Part shown: positions 23,730-36,556 of the stretch, piece by piece
How positions within the stretch are numbered: the first letter of the stretch is position 1
Layout: every line of letters begins with the position of its first letter
Assembly (NCBI GenBank): GCA_034620365.1
Contig: JAQGEQ010000106.1
Location: 1 to 64,000, forward strand
Direction: 5' to 3'
Source of the DNA: Pegea sp. RAD2-039
Taxonomy: Eukaryota; Chordata; Thaliacea; Salpida; Salpidae
DNA: 64,000 nt
Program-made: the position numbers and the translations under genes
Notes under the pieces: model-generated
Database searches by the model: none
Seen by the model: the letters and a program-made list of their open reading frames with translations, nothing else
What the model was told of the DNA's origin: nothing

Positions 23730-25812
23730 GTGGATTCAGAGAAGCACATTCTGGAGACTTTACCGTAAATGAGAAAGACCCAAATGTTTTCTCTAATCTT
23801 CTAGATTATATTTCGACAAAAGAAATAATAATCAATGAAAAAAATGTTAAGATAATCATGATCGGTGATTCTATTTATGAAATAAATGGTTTAGAGAAGT
23901 TATGTAGCAAAAAAGCTAGTTTTATAAATCGGTTTATTTTAATAGTTTTTGTAACTATACTTTATTATTTACAGCTTTTTGGAGAGTCAAATTGAAATTT
24001 CTAACTTTATTGGATTTGCAACATTTGCTAAGAATTATGGATGTTTGGAGCTTTCAATAAAAATAGAAGAAATTATCGGAAAAAACTTTGCAGAAGTAAG
24101 AATATAGAGAAATGTTATTCTCTTGGCTAAAACATTATAAGTAGAAATATTTTTTACTTTATCAAACTTAAAGATTTTTGAATAAATTCCTTGCTTCATT
24201 ATTTCTACTGATTTTGTTCATTTCATATTTGATAAGAAAAAGTTTTTGATTGATCACATGACATTTACCAGATTTCAGAAACTGAAAAATTCAAATTACA
24301 AAAAGAGTCTTTAATTTATAAAATAATTTCTAAAGATGAGCTTCATGTGATTTGTGAATCCAAAATAATCATTGCTCATTTAGAGTGGATCAAATATGAT
24401 TTAACTTCAAGAAAACATTACTTAATTAAGTTAATCAAGAACATAAGTATTTAGAAACTATGAAGTTGTAGACTTGTGAGTATAAAATTGAATTTTCTCT
24501 AGGTACGATGCCATTTAATAAAATCAAAATTTATTTCGATGAAGTTAGAAAATTGTGAAATAATTAAATCTAGTTGTTATGAATATCTCAGCAAGGTCCT
24601 AGAAGACCTCAAAGCTTTCATCCCAATTGAAAGTAAGCAAAGACAACTTGATATTTTGCTGGTAAGATTATTTAATTAAATACTTTTCACTTCAACGACT
24701 GACTTATGACGTCACAGATGAATTAGATAGATCCGCTGATAAAACAAAAAAACGCGTAGAGTTTTGTTTGTCTGAAACAGATGTTTGGTTTGAACCTCCG
24801 AAGAAATGTCTTTCAAATCCATCAAATTCAGCTGCAATCAACAGTTTCACTTATATGTTAAAGAGGAATGGTGGTTAAAGAGGAAAGTTAGAAGCATACA
24901 ACAAATGATGACATCATCATTGCAAACTAAATATGACTTCATCACATTTCTATTTACGACCCAATTTTAAATGAGTGGAAGAAGTTCAAAAGTTCAGAAA
25001 ATGAATTGTATGTTGTTGAAACTTTTGATGATGGCAAAAGATTGATGAAGTGAATTATGAAATAAAATTTCAACCAAAACTCCATTTATCAAAAACTATT
25101 ATGTTATTTGCAGATACGATACCATTACAGATGAATAGACTGAAAGAGCTTCACTAAATAGACGTCGTGACTATTTCAGTTGTGCTGTCTTCAACCGGAT
25201 GTTGTATGTTGTTGGTGGTGAAGAATTTGGTGATTCAGTTGCTTGTGTGGATAAGTATGATCCACTAAGCAACACATGTAGTTTTTCAAAATCGATGTTG
25301 ACACCTCGATGGGCACTAGGTATTTGCTGATGATGTCATGAAGACGTTGTGATCTTATGATGATAACTAATTCTAAAATCATTAAAGCTGTAGTCACACT
25401 TGGCAACTATATTTACGCCATGGGTTATTGGAATGAGGATGAATGAAAGCCTGTTGAGCGATACGATGTCTTCAATGATAAATGGGAATTTGTAGCAAGT
25501 ATGAATAATGCAAGAGTATGCTCAAAATCTGTTGTCCTTAATACGAAGATTTATGCTTTTGGTAAAAATTTACTTTTGTTTCTAATTGAAAAACTTTCCA
25601 ATCAGAATTTCTTTTAATATTTTATATAATAATAATACTTTAATCAAAATTGTTTGATTTTTACAATAGTTTTAAATTTCTGATGAGCCATTTGATTGAT
25701 TCAAGAGGTATATCCGGAGATGATTTAGGTGTTGAAGCTATCGAGTGTTACAATGAAGTAACAAACAAATAGGAAAAAGTTGCAAAAACTAATGAATGGA
25801 TTGATGAAGTCA
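23730..25812 (+). pseudogene. BTB-BACK-kelch (KLHL-type) relic, unit 1
   Basis: Exons at about 23730-23910 (BTB core, FSNLLDYISTKEIIINEKNV), 23974-24095 (BTB end, GFATFAKNYGCLELS), 24272-24446 and 24503-24661 (BACK), 24708-25054 (linker and first kelch part), 25114-25319 and 25394-25561 (kelch blades, e.g. MLYVVGGEEFG and NYIYAMGYWNE) and 25709-25812. KLHL proteins usually act as Cullin-3 substrate adaptors. Lesions: the donor after the first exon is lost (GTAAG in unit 2), TAG replaces Trp in the first full kelch blade (DE*TERAS), and a TGA in NEDE* plus a TAG in VTNK* are shared with unit 2. No first exon with an ATG was found. Confidence 0.82.
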
Positions 25813-26649
25813 TAGTGAGCTATAAACCATGTGTAACTGACAAATGTGAAGACTTCCTATTTTAATAAATAAATTTTTTAGTAGATTGCTTTGAAGCTTA
25901 ATTTCACTAACTTTTTTATTTGAGGTCGTATTCTCTTCAAAATTATTCAGAAAAATATCAAATTGCTCATATATGAATATTCTAATGATTTTAGTTGTTT
26001 GATTTTCCAAAATATAAAAAAGTTTGTTAGAATTTGAAGTTTTATTTTAATCATCAAATTATATCTTTTTTGTTTCTAGTTAGTTAGAAATGAAAGTTAA
26101 TTAAGTTTGAAATAGTTTTTTGTCTAATAATAGACAAAATATGTTCAAACAAAACGTTTATTAATAATCTAAGATTTAAAATTAAAGAGTAACCGTACAG
26201 AATGAAGATCATTCTTACAGAACTTTTTTATAAAACTTAGTCTTTCTTGTATCTTTGACCACCTGACGTAATTTTGTCAAATTCTTCACTCACATTTACT
26301 TCAGCGTGAAATTTTACTATTTTAATATCAACCAAGTCAACAATATAGTTCATATTTAAATTCATAAATTAAAAGTTTTTTGTTTGCCTGGGATAAAGAA
26401 TCTTGAGTTTGTTGTTTTCAAATAAATTTTATGAAATTTTCAAAATTTTTAATAGTTACTATTTTTGAACGTTTTTATCTAAGGTATTTTTCAATTAAAG
26501 TACTTTTTCGTTTCAATTGAAAAGAAATCTTGGATTCAGTTACAAATATCTTTTTTATTCGATACAGAATTTTCCCAGATAAACATTACTAAGATAAGTT
26601 TCACATAAAAAGTTGTTTTTAAAGAATAAAAGAAAAGTCTAATACTCTA
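25813..26649. other. Intergenic stretch, unit 1
   Basis: AT-rich, matches about 54733-55569. No gene recognised. Confidence 0.4.
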
Positions 26650-27060
26650 TTATTTTATACAACTTGATTGCATTCCCACGATTTCACATTTGGTTTTATT
26701 AGTGAAACTTGGTTGAAACCGTTTTTTCCTGACTTTTTTCTGGTTGACGGTAATCTTTTCTGTGTTTTGGGTTGCGATAGACTGCATGATAGAGGCGGTG
26801 GTGTTTGCGTAATTTACAAAACATCGCTTGCATCCAAGATCTTTAGAATTTAGTTCTATTATATTTCCCATGATTTTAGATTATCGCTTTTGAATGTCAT
26901 TACTCAAAGTCCAAATTTTCTCGTTTTTAGTTTACTTACCCAGGTTTAATTTCTCCTGTTTTATATGTACCAACTAAAATTAATGATGAGCTTCCTGTTA
27001 AGGCCTTTTTGAAGTTTCTAAAGAGTGTTGTGTGTCCTGAGTTATATATTTTAAGGTATT
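26650..27060 (+). mobile_element. Second LINE endonuclease fragment, unit 1
   Basis: The plus strand reads HDFTFGFISETWLKPF, then the CDRLHDRGGGVCVIYKTSLA block, matching the N-terminal endonuclease part of ORF2 of the LINE at 43208-43792. It is broken by frameshifts and ends near the ELYILRYFNL stretch. Also present in unit 2 (55570-55985). Confidence 0.85.
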
Positions 27061-27195
27061 TTAATTTGTAGTAATAATAATTAGTATGATAAGAAAGTGC
27101 GATGCATGTAGAGAACTTTTCTGGAAATGATAGAAAAAAAATCATACGTTTTTGAAAGATCAGGGGTAAGTCCAGTTAGTGAATCCAATAGACTC

Positions 27196-27714
27196 TCAAG
27201 TTTCCAATGCTGCAGATTAAAACAATGCCTTTGTGAAGGAATGCTTCACGAAGGTTAGCAGAAATAAAATTATTAGCTTATAAATGTTTTTGCATATTTG
27301 GCTTTCGAAAAGACGAATCCAAACGGAGAAGCAACAAGAAAGTCGATCCTATAACTGTAAGTTGAATTTATTTTTGCTAAAATCAAACTTATACTTTGAT
27401 TTACATGTTCAGTACATGCTAGAAGAAATGAACCGCTTGTTAAGCAGTGAATCTCCAAAAGACCAAGCTGGCACTGCTGGAGGTAGTGACAGTAATCGGA
27501 TTCTGCAGCCCGTATATATGTTAGTTTGGATGCGACTGGACTCTTTCTCATAGGTTTATTTCTATTAGTTCTTTTAAACGATATAAACAATTAATTTGAT
27601 AAAAATAATAGATGATATAATATTTGATGTTTCTTTAAAGAAACTAAACACTTTTAATTAAAGTATAACTTTGAATTATATTGTTGATTTCAATTATCAA
27701 AATAGTGCAGGAAA
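27196..27714 (+). other. Unit 1-only segment with a two-exon gene-like structure
   Basis: About 520 bp lie between sequences that are directly adjacent in unit 2 (near 56125). Within it an open stretch CIFGFRKDESKRRSNKKV ends at a GTAAGT donor (about 27356), and a second open stretch after an AG (about 27412) begins YMLEEMNRLLSSESPKDQ and continues to a stop at 27553. Joined, the two are in frame. The product is not recognised. Either unit 2 lost this DNA or unit 1 gained it. Confidence 0.4.
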
Positions 27715-27774
27715 GGTGATTTGATGAATAAAATAAATCTCTAAATTCAAACAAACTTTTTTATATTTTGTAAA

Positions 27775-28814
27775 TTACCAAACAATTTCTAGAACACGTT
27801 CTCCCTCACATGCATTACCACCACAACTTGCCTCATTTTTGATTTTACGAAATTGTTTTTGCTTGCAAGTGCCACAAGTTGCAATAAATCTTTTTATTTT
27901 GACATTATTGTTTATAGTTGCTAATCAAATATAGAATAAATTACCTTTGCCATGGAGTCCAGTCTGTCCAATACGAATCAACCTTACAACATTCACTGTT
28001 ACAAGATCTTGTGTCGTTGTTTGATTCTTGGCATGAATTGTTCTGACAACTTGCAATCGTAGCGATTCCCCTCTGTCTAGAGTGTAATCCCGTTCCACAA
28101 AACTTTGAACAGACTCCAAATTTACTCCAATTTGTCCATTTACAGTCAACAGCACAACATTGAGTATTACAAGATAGGGTAAATGCAGATGACCCTTGAC
28201 ATAATTCACCTACACAACATGCAGCAATCTGAACAGTTCTTGAACGACATTTCTTTCCTTTACCGCAAAACACTGAACATGGTTCGAAATCTCTCCACTC
28301 AATCCATTGACTATCAACAGCACAGCTTAGTGAGTTGCAGGTTATTATTAGTGTAATTGGACCAACACAAGCAGCTGCACCACAGCTAGTTTCTCTCGTA
28401 ATATTTCTTTGTCTGCTTTGTGATCCAGATCCAAATGTAAGTGAGCACTGATCGTAACTGCTCCATTGTCCCCACACACAGTCAATTCGACAGCAACCAC
28501 CTGAAAATTGATTTGTTTGATTTGTTGATCCAGTGCAAGGATTCCCTCCACACTTGGCAGATTTTGAAATTGATCTTCATCTAGTGCAATTTTCACTTTC
28601 ACATGTTACTGTATATTGCGTATATACTGACCAATCTCCCAGACACAATTTTCTGGGCAACAGACACGTCCACACTTTTTACTTTCCCTTGAGCTTCTTG
28701 GGCAATCTTTTACTTTTGACACAAAGGCCTTTTTATTTGTTGTTCTGTAATCTTCGGATATCGAAGATATTGTTTAGCATTTACTCCAACTAGACCAGTT
28801 GTTCCACTGACAAT
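27775..28814 (-). pseudogene. Thrombospondin type-1 repeat gene, 3' exons, unit 1
   Basis: Two minus-strand exons, 28814-27945 and 27889-27775. The first encodes about five TSP1 repeats with WxxW and CSxxCGxG-like cores (e.g. WSKFGVCSKFCGTG). Its last half-repeat WTDWTPWQR joins in frame across a GT-AG intron to ATCGTCKQKQFRKIK in the second exon, which ends with a stop codon. TSP1 repeats are extracellular adhesion or signalling modules. Lesions: a TAA after the first WSKC (shared with unit 2) and a 1-nt deletion in the VWEIGQ region where unit 2 reads VWGDWS. From about 28600 downstream the frame is intact through repeats 2-5. No signal peptide exon is identified. Confidence 0.82.
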
Positions 28815-29269
28815 CTGATTTTAAATGAAGTTTAATTTATTATAATTTTTCAAGATTATTAATTTTAGATAATATAATAAAAAAAAAAACATCGGAAATA
28901 ACTCGTAATAAAACTTTTTTATAAATTTTCCGGTGAATTTAGCAATTAAAAAATAATCGTTTTTCAGCACATGTAGGTTTTAGTGAGTATATATTATTCT
29001 TTACGAAAAAAAAATTGATTTAAGAAATAAATATTTTCAGAAAAATTTCTAAATCATCCAAAAAAAATTTTTTGAGAAAATATAAGTTTAAACTAAAATC
29101 ATTAGTAGTACAAATTGAAGAACAAAATAAAATAGTTCATGATTATAAAAGTAGAAAATCTAAATTCCTTTCCGTTTAATAAAGAATAGACTATTTTTAT
29201 AATAATAATAGAACTTATATAAAAGAAAATTTTTAAAATATTTTAAAAATGTATTTCTTACTTGCTTCT
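28815..29269. other. Intergenic or intronic stretch, unit 1
   Basis: AT-rich; probably an intron of the minus-strand TSP1 gene if the relics at 29270-30210 belong to it. Nothing else recognised. Confidence 0.35.
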
Positions 29270-30210
29270 ATTTGTCTTGTCACTACTTTAATATCATATT
29301 CAGGTGTTGTAGTATATATATATATATATAATCTTTTTTCATCTTCTTAATGTTCTTTACAAGCTTTCTAAGATAACAAATTCTTCATTGAGTAGATAAC
29401 TTTACACGTACATCATTAAAACAAAGTATTGACCAGTCACATACATCACTAATCAGTTGACTAGTGTTCTAACCATGTATAATATCATGATGTGATCTAA
29501 AGCCCATATTTTGATAATCTCGATGTTGAGCTACAATCTCAGTTTCTTGTTTGGTATATTCTCTTTACAAAGAGTCCTACACCTCATATAAGGTCTTATA
29601 AATAAAAAGTTTACAAAGTGATTGGAGCATCACTGACGTTTCTTGTTGCTTCTTTTCAGTGGGTAAGCTGTGGTTGATCAAACGGATAAACGTTTGTCCT
29701 AACTTCTTTGTTTGCTTTATTCTCGTACTTAGCCTTTTAATTTTAAAAAATCAACAGTTAACAAAGCATTTTCTGGAGTTGACACAGCTATATCAAAATA
29801 AGTAATAGAACTAATCAAACTTTGGTAATTTCTACAGCAATCTTCTTTAAGCGACCATGTTCAGGGAATGCAATAAATGGATCAGTTGGAGGCTTCTAAC
29901 AATTTATGCTTAAATTAAGCTTTGTAACTGAAATCAGAAAATTCTTCTGTCATTTCACTATCGTGTGAGATTTGTTGACCATTTTTTGGAAATGAAAAAA
30001 AAATAACTTGATTCACTTCATCAGAAGTTTAAATGAAACACTATTTTGATTTTATTGAGATTTTTAGTTTAATCAGTTTTTATTCAACTATCTGTTTTCA
30101 CTTGGAACTATATTTGCATGCACCACTTCCATTTTCGCGTCTCCATCATTTGCTTGCTTACTTATAAAATGCTTAAAATCTCTCGATGTTATTATTTCAG
30201 GAATTATATT
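29270..30210 (-). pseudogene. Unidentified minus-strand coding relics upstream of the TSP1 gene
   Basis: Several protein-like open stretches on the minus strand: 30210-30088 (KHFISKQANDGDAKMEVV), about 30080-29940 (NGQQISHDSEMTEEFSDF), about 29890-29735 (FDIAVSTPENALLTVDFLK), about 29560-29460 (ETEIVAQHRDYQNMGF) and 29460-29270 (DVCDWSILCFNDVRVKLS, then TTTPEYDIKVVTRQIEASKK). Stops and frameshifts separate them. They lie on the same strand as the TSP1 repeats and could be its 5' exons. Equivalents occur at 57650-58538 and partly at 1-530 and 5530-6018. The family is not recognised. Confidence 0.35.
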
Positions 30211-31959
30211 TTTTCAAATTATTTGATCCTTAGAATTCTGAAAAAGCTTTTGATAATTGGTCCTTAACAAATAGTTTAGAATTATAAAATAAAAAAAGCC
30301 ATATACTAATCAAAGTATTAAGCTCTGGCTTTGTAGGCTGACTATTTTAATCCTATTGATCTTATCAAACAGTGCATTCATATCTTATGATTTTTGTATT
30401 GACTTACTTTAAACTTTTATTATTTTTATGTTTGGTAAACGTTTTTATATTTTAATCATTATTGAATAATTTATTTTTTTTTTGTTTTATTTGTGAAAAA
30501 TAATAATTAAGCTATCAATTTTAAAAGTTTTTATAAAAGTTTTTAAAATAAAAACAATTTTCTTTTATAACACTTCCGGCTTTTTCTATATAAAATCCCT
30601 TGATTTAAAAGTTGTAAATTTAGCAATAAAGCTAATAAAGTTTTGCTTGATTATGGGCTGAATTGATATTTCAAATCTAAGAAATATTTTACTTTAAAAT
30701 CTTTTTTGTAACTTTCTTTAAATAATTTTTTTAAACATTATAATTCGTTTCATTTGTGCTGTAATGTCTTATTGGTTTGTGTCAAAATATAATTTTTTTC
30801 TAGATGATTGATAGTCGTTTATAAAATATATGTTTAATCATTTTTTTAACTTGATGCTTATATTCAGTCAAAACTACTTTTGTTGAAATTTTATTATTTT
30901 ATTAACTAAATTTTTTTAAGGATATATAAAAAGGTTTTATTATGAATTTTTTTTTATTTGTTGGTTTATGTTTAATTTTCTTAGAGTTAAATCCAAATTT
31001 TGATTTTGTTTATAAAGTTTTTCTTTTCTCAAAATTTAATGATAGAATTTGATGAAACTGTTTGTATAGTTTTTTTCATTTTATAATAATCTTTGTATTT
31101 TTTTTATTTAAATATTATTTCTTTTTTTTTTTATTTTTTGGTGACAATTTGTTAACAAATTAATGAAAAATAATTGTCATAGTATCTTTCACTATTTATT
31201 TTATCTATCAAACACTTTCAAAAAGGATTTTTTAAACTATCATTATATTTTTTATTTGTTTTTTGCTTATATAATTTATTTATTTTTTCTTAATTTATTT
31301 TAAAATTTATCATTGACTTTCATATTTTTACTGTTAGCTACATGTTTTCTGATCATTTTAAAGTTTATCTTCAAGTTGTACATTAATATTTAAAAAAACT
31401 TTTAATAATTATTATTATTAAAATTTTATAAATGAATATTTTGTGATATATATTTTTATTACTTCAATTATGAAAAAACTTTATATAAAAAATAGATTAT
31501 ATATTAAGCAAGAAAATATTTTTTAAAGAAGTTTGATTAAATTTTTAAATAGGCAAAAATAATTAGATAGTTCCTTTGATTTACTGGATAAGTTATAAGT
31601 ATTTTTATTAGATGATTTTGCTTTTGATTTTTGTTCATTAAAAGCTAAAATCAAATATAATATAAAGAAATTTCTGCCTTAATTATGAAAACATTTGTGA
31701 ATATAAGACTTTGCTTTGTTAAAGTTAGATGTTTATAATATATTATGTAAAAGTATTAAAATGTAGTTTGGAAAGTACATTTTAAGCTGACTTGGACATT
31801 CATTTTACACTAAAAACTTGTAAGGTTTTGAATAGTTTTTGCTAAAATATTTGTTTACGACTAAAAATTAAAATATTTATTACACAAGTGAAATAATATA
31901 TTTTTTTTATTTTTTGTTAAATTCTAGTCTAGTAAATTTTGAATATCTGAATCTAAATA
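30211..31959. other. 5' flank of MTMR14 copy 3
   Basis: AT-rich duplicon sequence as before copies 1 and 2. The acceptor-like TAG pair recurs at about 31925-31932. No gene. Confidence 0.55.
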
Positions 31960-33412
31960 ATGACAAGCTTTACTGAAGACCAATTTAATGGACCCATTAC
32001 TGAAGTTCTAGCAAGAATAATGAATGCTGCTCTTATAGAGCCGACTGTTTTTTGGGAAAAGCAGACATATGCACAAAAGCTCTCTGATATATGTATTGAG
32101 CTCTTTAATCGGGACTCTAAATGTGAAGCTATAGACAATGATAATGGTCGTTACTGCAGTAGTTATCCTCATAAAATTGTCATCCCAATCAAATCAAGAA
32201 ATACTGCAAATAACTTTGTTGATGGTCAAGAAAGTTTGTTGGAATCTGAAGAAGCTTTTTATTATAAAACGCTCTTTGATGATATTGTTACTGATGGCAG
32301 ATTTGGCCGAGCAAGATGCCGCTTTCCTGTCCCTGCCATGCAAGTATTTGGCAAATACATATGTAGGTCATCAACTTTATCCAGTGGAAAAGAAATAGTT
32401 GCCCAAACCGCTGTGAATAAGCTTAAATCATTTTTTGGATTTGGTCATGAGATAGCCAAAAAAGAAATCAGTTTATCGAAAGTTGAAGCTAATGAAGCTT
32501 TCAACTCTTTGAGTTATTATGATCAATTGGTAAGTAGATACAGACAATTGGATATTCAAATTTTACAGAGTTTTGGCATTACTGATATATTTGATTTGAT
32601 GGTTGAGAGCAAAAAGGTGAAGTATGGATTGTATGTGTCATCTTCAGAGAAGATAGATCGAGAAAATCGTTATACAAACTTTAGCCTAAATGCCATACCT
32701 TATCCTGGTTGTGAGTTTTTCACTGAATATTCTGAAAGTAAACGAATTGGTAAAGATCTTTATTTCGACTGGAAGCAAAACGAAGTGAACACTCAACTGA
32801 AAGTAACTAATCCCATTTTAAATGGAATCGATTCCATCTTATAAGAGTTGGGATCTTGACCAAATAACCAAAAACTATTTACTGATTTTACTGAACAGAA
32901 TCAAAGATGGCTCCAATGGATTGTTAGTTCATTGTATATCTGGTTGGGACAGAACACCTATGTTTATCAGCTTGTTACGACTTTCATTATGGGCTGATGG
33001 GCTCATTCATGAGTCCTTATCTGTATGTGAAATCGTCTTTTTAACCACCGTTTACGATTGGCTGATGTTTTCTCATAACTTTAAAAGCCGATACAGCAAA
33101 AAGGAAGAAATTATGTACTACTGTTTTGCTACACTTGAAACAGTTGCTGAAGAAAAATTTTCATTAATTCCGGATGATTTTGAACCAAATATGAAATCCT
33201 TATCAAAGTTTTCCTGCATTTTTTGTGCTGATCAGTCAGCAGCTTCCAAACAAAAAAATGTAAAAGTCAATGAAAATAATCAAGTGATCAATTCTCAAAA
33301 AAAATGTTGTATCCGAAAAAGAGCCTTGCTGCTTCGTAAGAAGAGACTCCTTGCTGCCAAAGAATTGTTTATCTCAGCATATGAGTCACTTGACGCACAT
33401 ACAACAAATTAG
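31960..33412 (+). pseudogene. MTMR14: MTMR14-like phosphatase, copy 3, frameshifted
   Basis: Colinear with the intact 484-codon copies, but two T residues are missing at about 32833, where the others read GAT TTT TCA. The reading frame changes after Asp291 and stops at codon 295 (32842-32844), before the catalytic HCX5R loop. Downstream, the original frame continues undamaged to the normal stop at 33412, including HCISGWDRTP, so this is probably the only lesion and a recent one. A single-copy assembly or read error in a run of T is an alternative. As written, the copy would yield a truncated, catalytically dead product. Confidence 0.9.
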
Positions 33413-35335
33413 GAAAGCAAGTCTGACGCCTTCTGATAACTCTGATTAGCAAAATATTATGTTTTAAGTAAATTATAATTAACTGATAAATTTAACCATT
33501 TTTCACTGAATTATAAAGTTAATGTTTGTATGTAACAAGTATCACAGACAAAAATTTTGTTTCAAAAATATTGTTTATTACAATATTCTGCTATTCGAAA
33601 AGTATGTGATGTCGTACTTTAAGCAAAGTTTTTTTTGTTTTTCACCGCCGTTCTTATAATTTCTTAAACTATGTTTGATTTGAATTTCTTTTTATGTTAT
33701 TTTCATTCTAACAAACTAATAATATTTCTTAAACTACTAAAGATGTGGCTTCATCATTAATAACTTATTTTCTAACATAAACTTGTTGTATGTTAAAGAC
33801 GTCTATCAGAATTAGTAACTGGCCTAATTGAAATAAGTGAGTTTTCTAGATGTCATTATTGTTTTAGATTTGATTTCAACCGTTTATCAATGTTTTAAAC
33901 GTGATGCATTTGTGATATTTAAGCGTTTACATTAAATTTATATTTCTTTTTATCTAAATTTTTGATTAAATTTGCTTAGAAATATAGGACAGTATTGAAA
34001 ATAGTCCAGAATAGTTCAGCTGCCATTCACTGCAAACTTTCATTAATTCAAGCTCTAACAATTCAAGACCAGAACAGTTTTACTAAAATCACGTTATTTA
34101 ATATATCTATTTACAAACAAGATAAGAAATTTCAACATAATTAGGTTTCAGACATTATTTTAGATAATTTCATCTAAAACAAAATGTTTCGAAAAATTGA
34201 AAATTGTATCCATTAGGATTACACAAATTTCATGTTAACTACCTCTTAATACAAATGATGAAATAAATATGTAGCCCCAAACAAATTGAGGAAACAAAAT
34301 TAATGAAATTAGGGGCTGCTTTGGCCTTGAACGGCCATTCGGTAAAAGTCTTGATTGGTGGAACAGAAAGACCCTAGGGTGACTTTTTCTTGTCTACAGC
34401 TAGCGTTTTTTCTTTCTACTTCATTTGTTTGCAAAGTAAAATTGCTATTTGAAGCAATCTGTTGAAATAGCTTCCCAGTTGCTAGTATTGAAGTTAAGCG
34501 ATTTTGCATAGTGCTATATATCTTTGAGACGTAGACAGTGATAGCTGATATTGCGTTTGGATTTAAATAGTTTCTAACGAAACAGATGCTTTGTATTCTG
34601 TCTGTTGTCTATTCAACGCATGTGTTCAAGTCAGCAAAGCTTTTGGTTTGCATAAAATGTTGTACTTTGTGGTTAGACCAGTCCGCCGTAAGACTTTTTT
34701 GTTTGAGATAATTTTCTGTTATGTTCTAAATGTTATAAATGCGGCTAACACAATGAATTTAAAAGATATCAAGTCTATTTTTAATAATATTTAACAAAGC
34801 TCATGTTTCACTTACGAAAAGTAGCGTCAAAAAAAGCCTCTATTAATAGCAGCTTTAGTTTTATTAAATTTTAATTATCCCTTTAAGTAGATCTTGCAAT
34901 GGTGCCAAATGATTTACCGAAGCTACCGTTGATCTCGCCTTCGATCGATAATAGTAATCATTATTAAATTTCATTTAAACTAGAGCTTATTTATCTAAAG
35001 TTTCGAAAATCTGAGAAAGTGTGCTATTTCTATTCAACTAATTACTAAAAGCTACAACTTGTCACTCATATCAATGTTTATTTTAATTATCTTAACTTTA
35101 ATCAAAGTTTTAATGAAATCAAAATAAAATATACTTGTTTGTTTATCAAAAAAAATGAAATCAAATTTTCTCTAAACATTTAGAAGTAATTCATTCATTA
35201 TTTCATAGAAAAAACAAATGCATTTGAATAAGGTTATATTCTATTTGAAAAAGTGCTCATTTAAAACACTTTAAAAGTTTTTGACAAACTTTTTCAATTC
35301 TTCAATTTTTACTTTTGACTAAATTGTTTATTTGC
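33413..35335. other. 3' flank of MTMR14 copy 3
   Basis: Duplicon tail and unit DNA matching 9231-11152. No gene called; short frames at 34309-34509 (-) and 34591-34794 (+) have no recognisable domain. Confidence 0.5.
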
Positions 35336-36556
35336 CTAATTGTCTGATGACGATGTAAAAAAAAATGTGCTTATGCATTTTTCTTTATCTCTGAAGTAGC
35401 CATTCATGCATCTACAGTTGTAGGAGCCTTCAGAATTAATACACTCTGTTTTAAAGGATATAAAAGTGTTGTTCCCTTGAAAACATTCATTAAAATCTAT
35501 TAGAAAGCAGAGTTGAACGTTTGTAGAGAAAACAAGTAAAGCTAAAATCATCAACACTAAAGTAATTGTTTTTTTGAAACTTATTTGAACAAACTATTAC
35601 ATTTTCAGAAAGTTCCATCTTACAGCTACATTCGTAAACACCATTTGTCTTCAAGCAGTTAGAATTGCTATCACAAATATATGTATTTCTTCACATTCAT
35701 TTATATCTCTAAGCAATTAATGACAAAATCAGTTTCTATTGCCTGTTTATTAATTAAACCACAAAAGTGTAAAAAGAACTTGGTTTACCTGGACAAACAA
35801 TTCAATATCCTTTATTTATAAGTGTACAAACACAACTGAACCTGCCATTATGCTTGATGCAAGTTGAGAACTGGTTACAGTTGTTTTCTTTATTTTTACA
35901 CTCATCGATATCCAAGAATTAATTGAAAATAATTTGCTAGTTTTGGACAGTTTTAAAGGTTTTTATTTACGAATTGTATCATTTGCTGTACATCAAAAGT
36001 AGTTGCCCATCTTAAACATAACTAATCATTCTAGTAATTTTAGTTTACTGCTTACCTATTTTTATTTAAAACTTTATCATTTTAAGAATTCATTTCAATA
36101 AGACTGTTTCACACACAAAAGTGTTCACTTGGTTTGTGTTTTTAAATAAACTAACCAGTACATCGGGTACCATTACCAGTATAGCCATTTTTACAAGTAC
36201 AATAAAAACCTCCGTCATAGTTTAATTAAACAGCCTTGTTGTTACAGTTGCCCAAGTTTTCCGAGCATTTGTCAATGTCTAGGTAGAGAGGTGCAAACAA
36301 ATGTTGAAAAGATCAATGCACCTCTTAAGGTTGTTTTAAACATATAAGAAACCGGTGCAGTTAAACCTATTTCTTTATAGCCGGTTTTGCACACACATTC
36401 AACTAATGTATTACGATAGAAAAATTCAGCGTTAATGTCACAACCATTTTCTTCAGCAATACAATGATTAATCGATGTTAAATAAGTATTATAATTTACT
36501 ATTAGTCTTACTTAAGCTTCTACAAAGATACCTTCACAATCATTTTAGTTGTTTTA

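Larger units (their letters stand above)
5514..29703 (+). repeat. Segmental duplication unit 1 (about 24.2 kb)
   Basis: Nearly all of this interval aligns in order and orientation with 29704-58102. By eye, differences are about 1-3% plus indels. The unit holds MTMR14 copy 2, EGF relics, PAP, USP, BTB-kelch and TSP1 relics and several LINE fragments. The left edge is where similarity to 29704 begins, directly after the LINE fragment. Its only large private sequence is 27196-27714. Confidence 0.88.
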
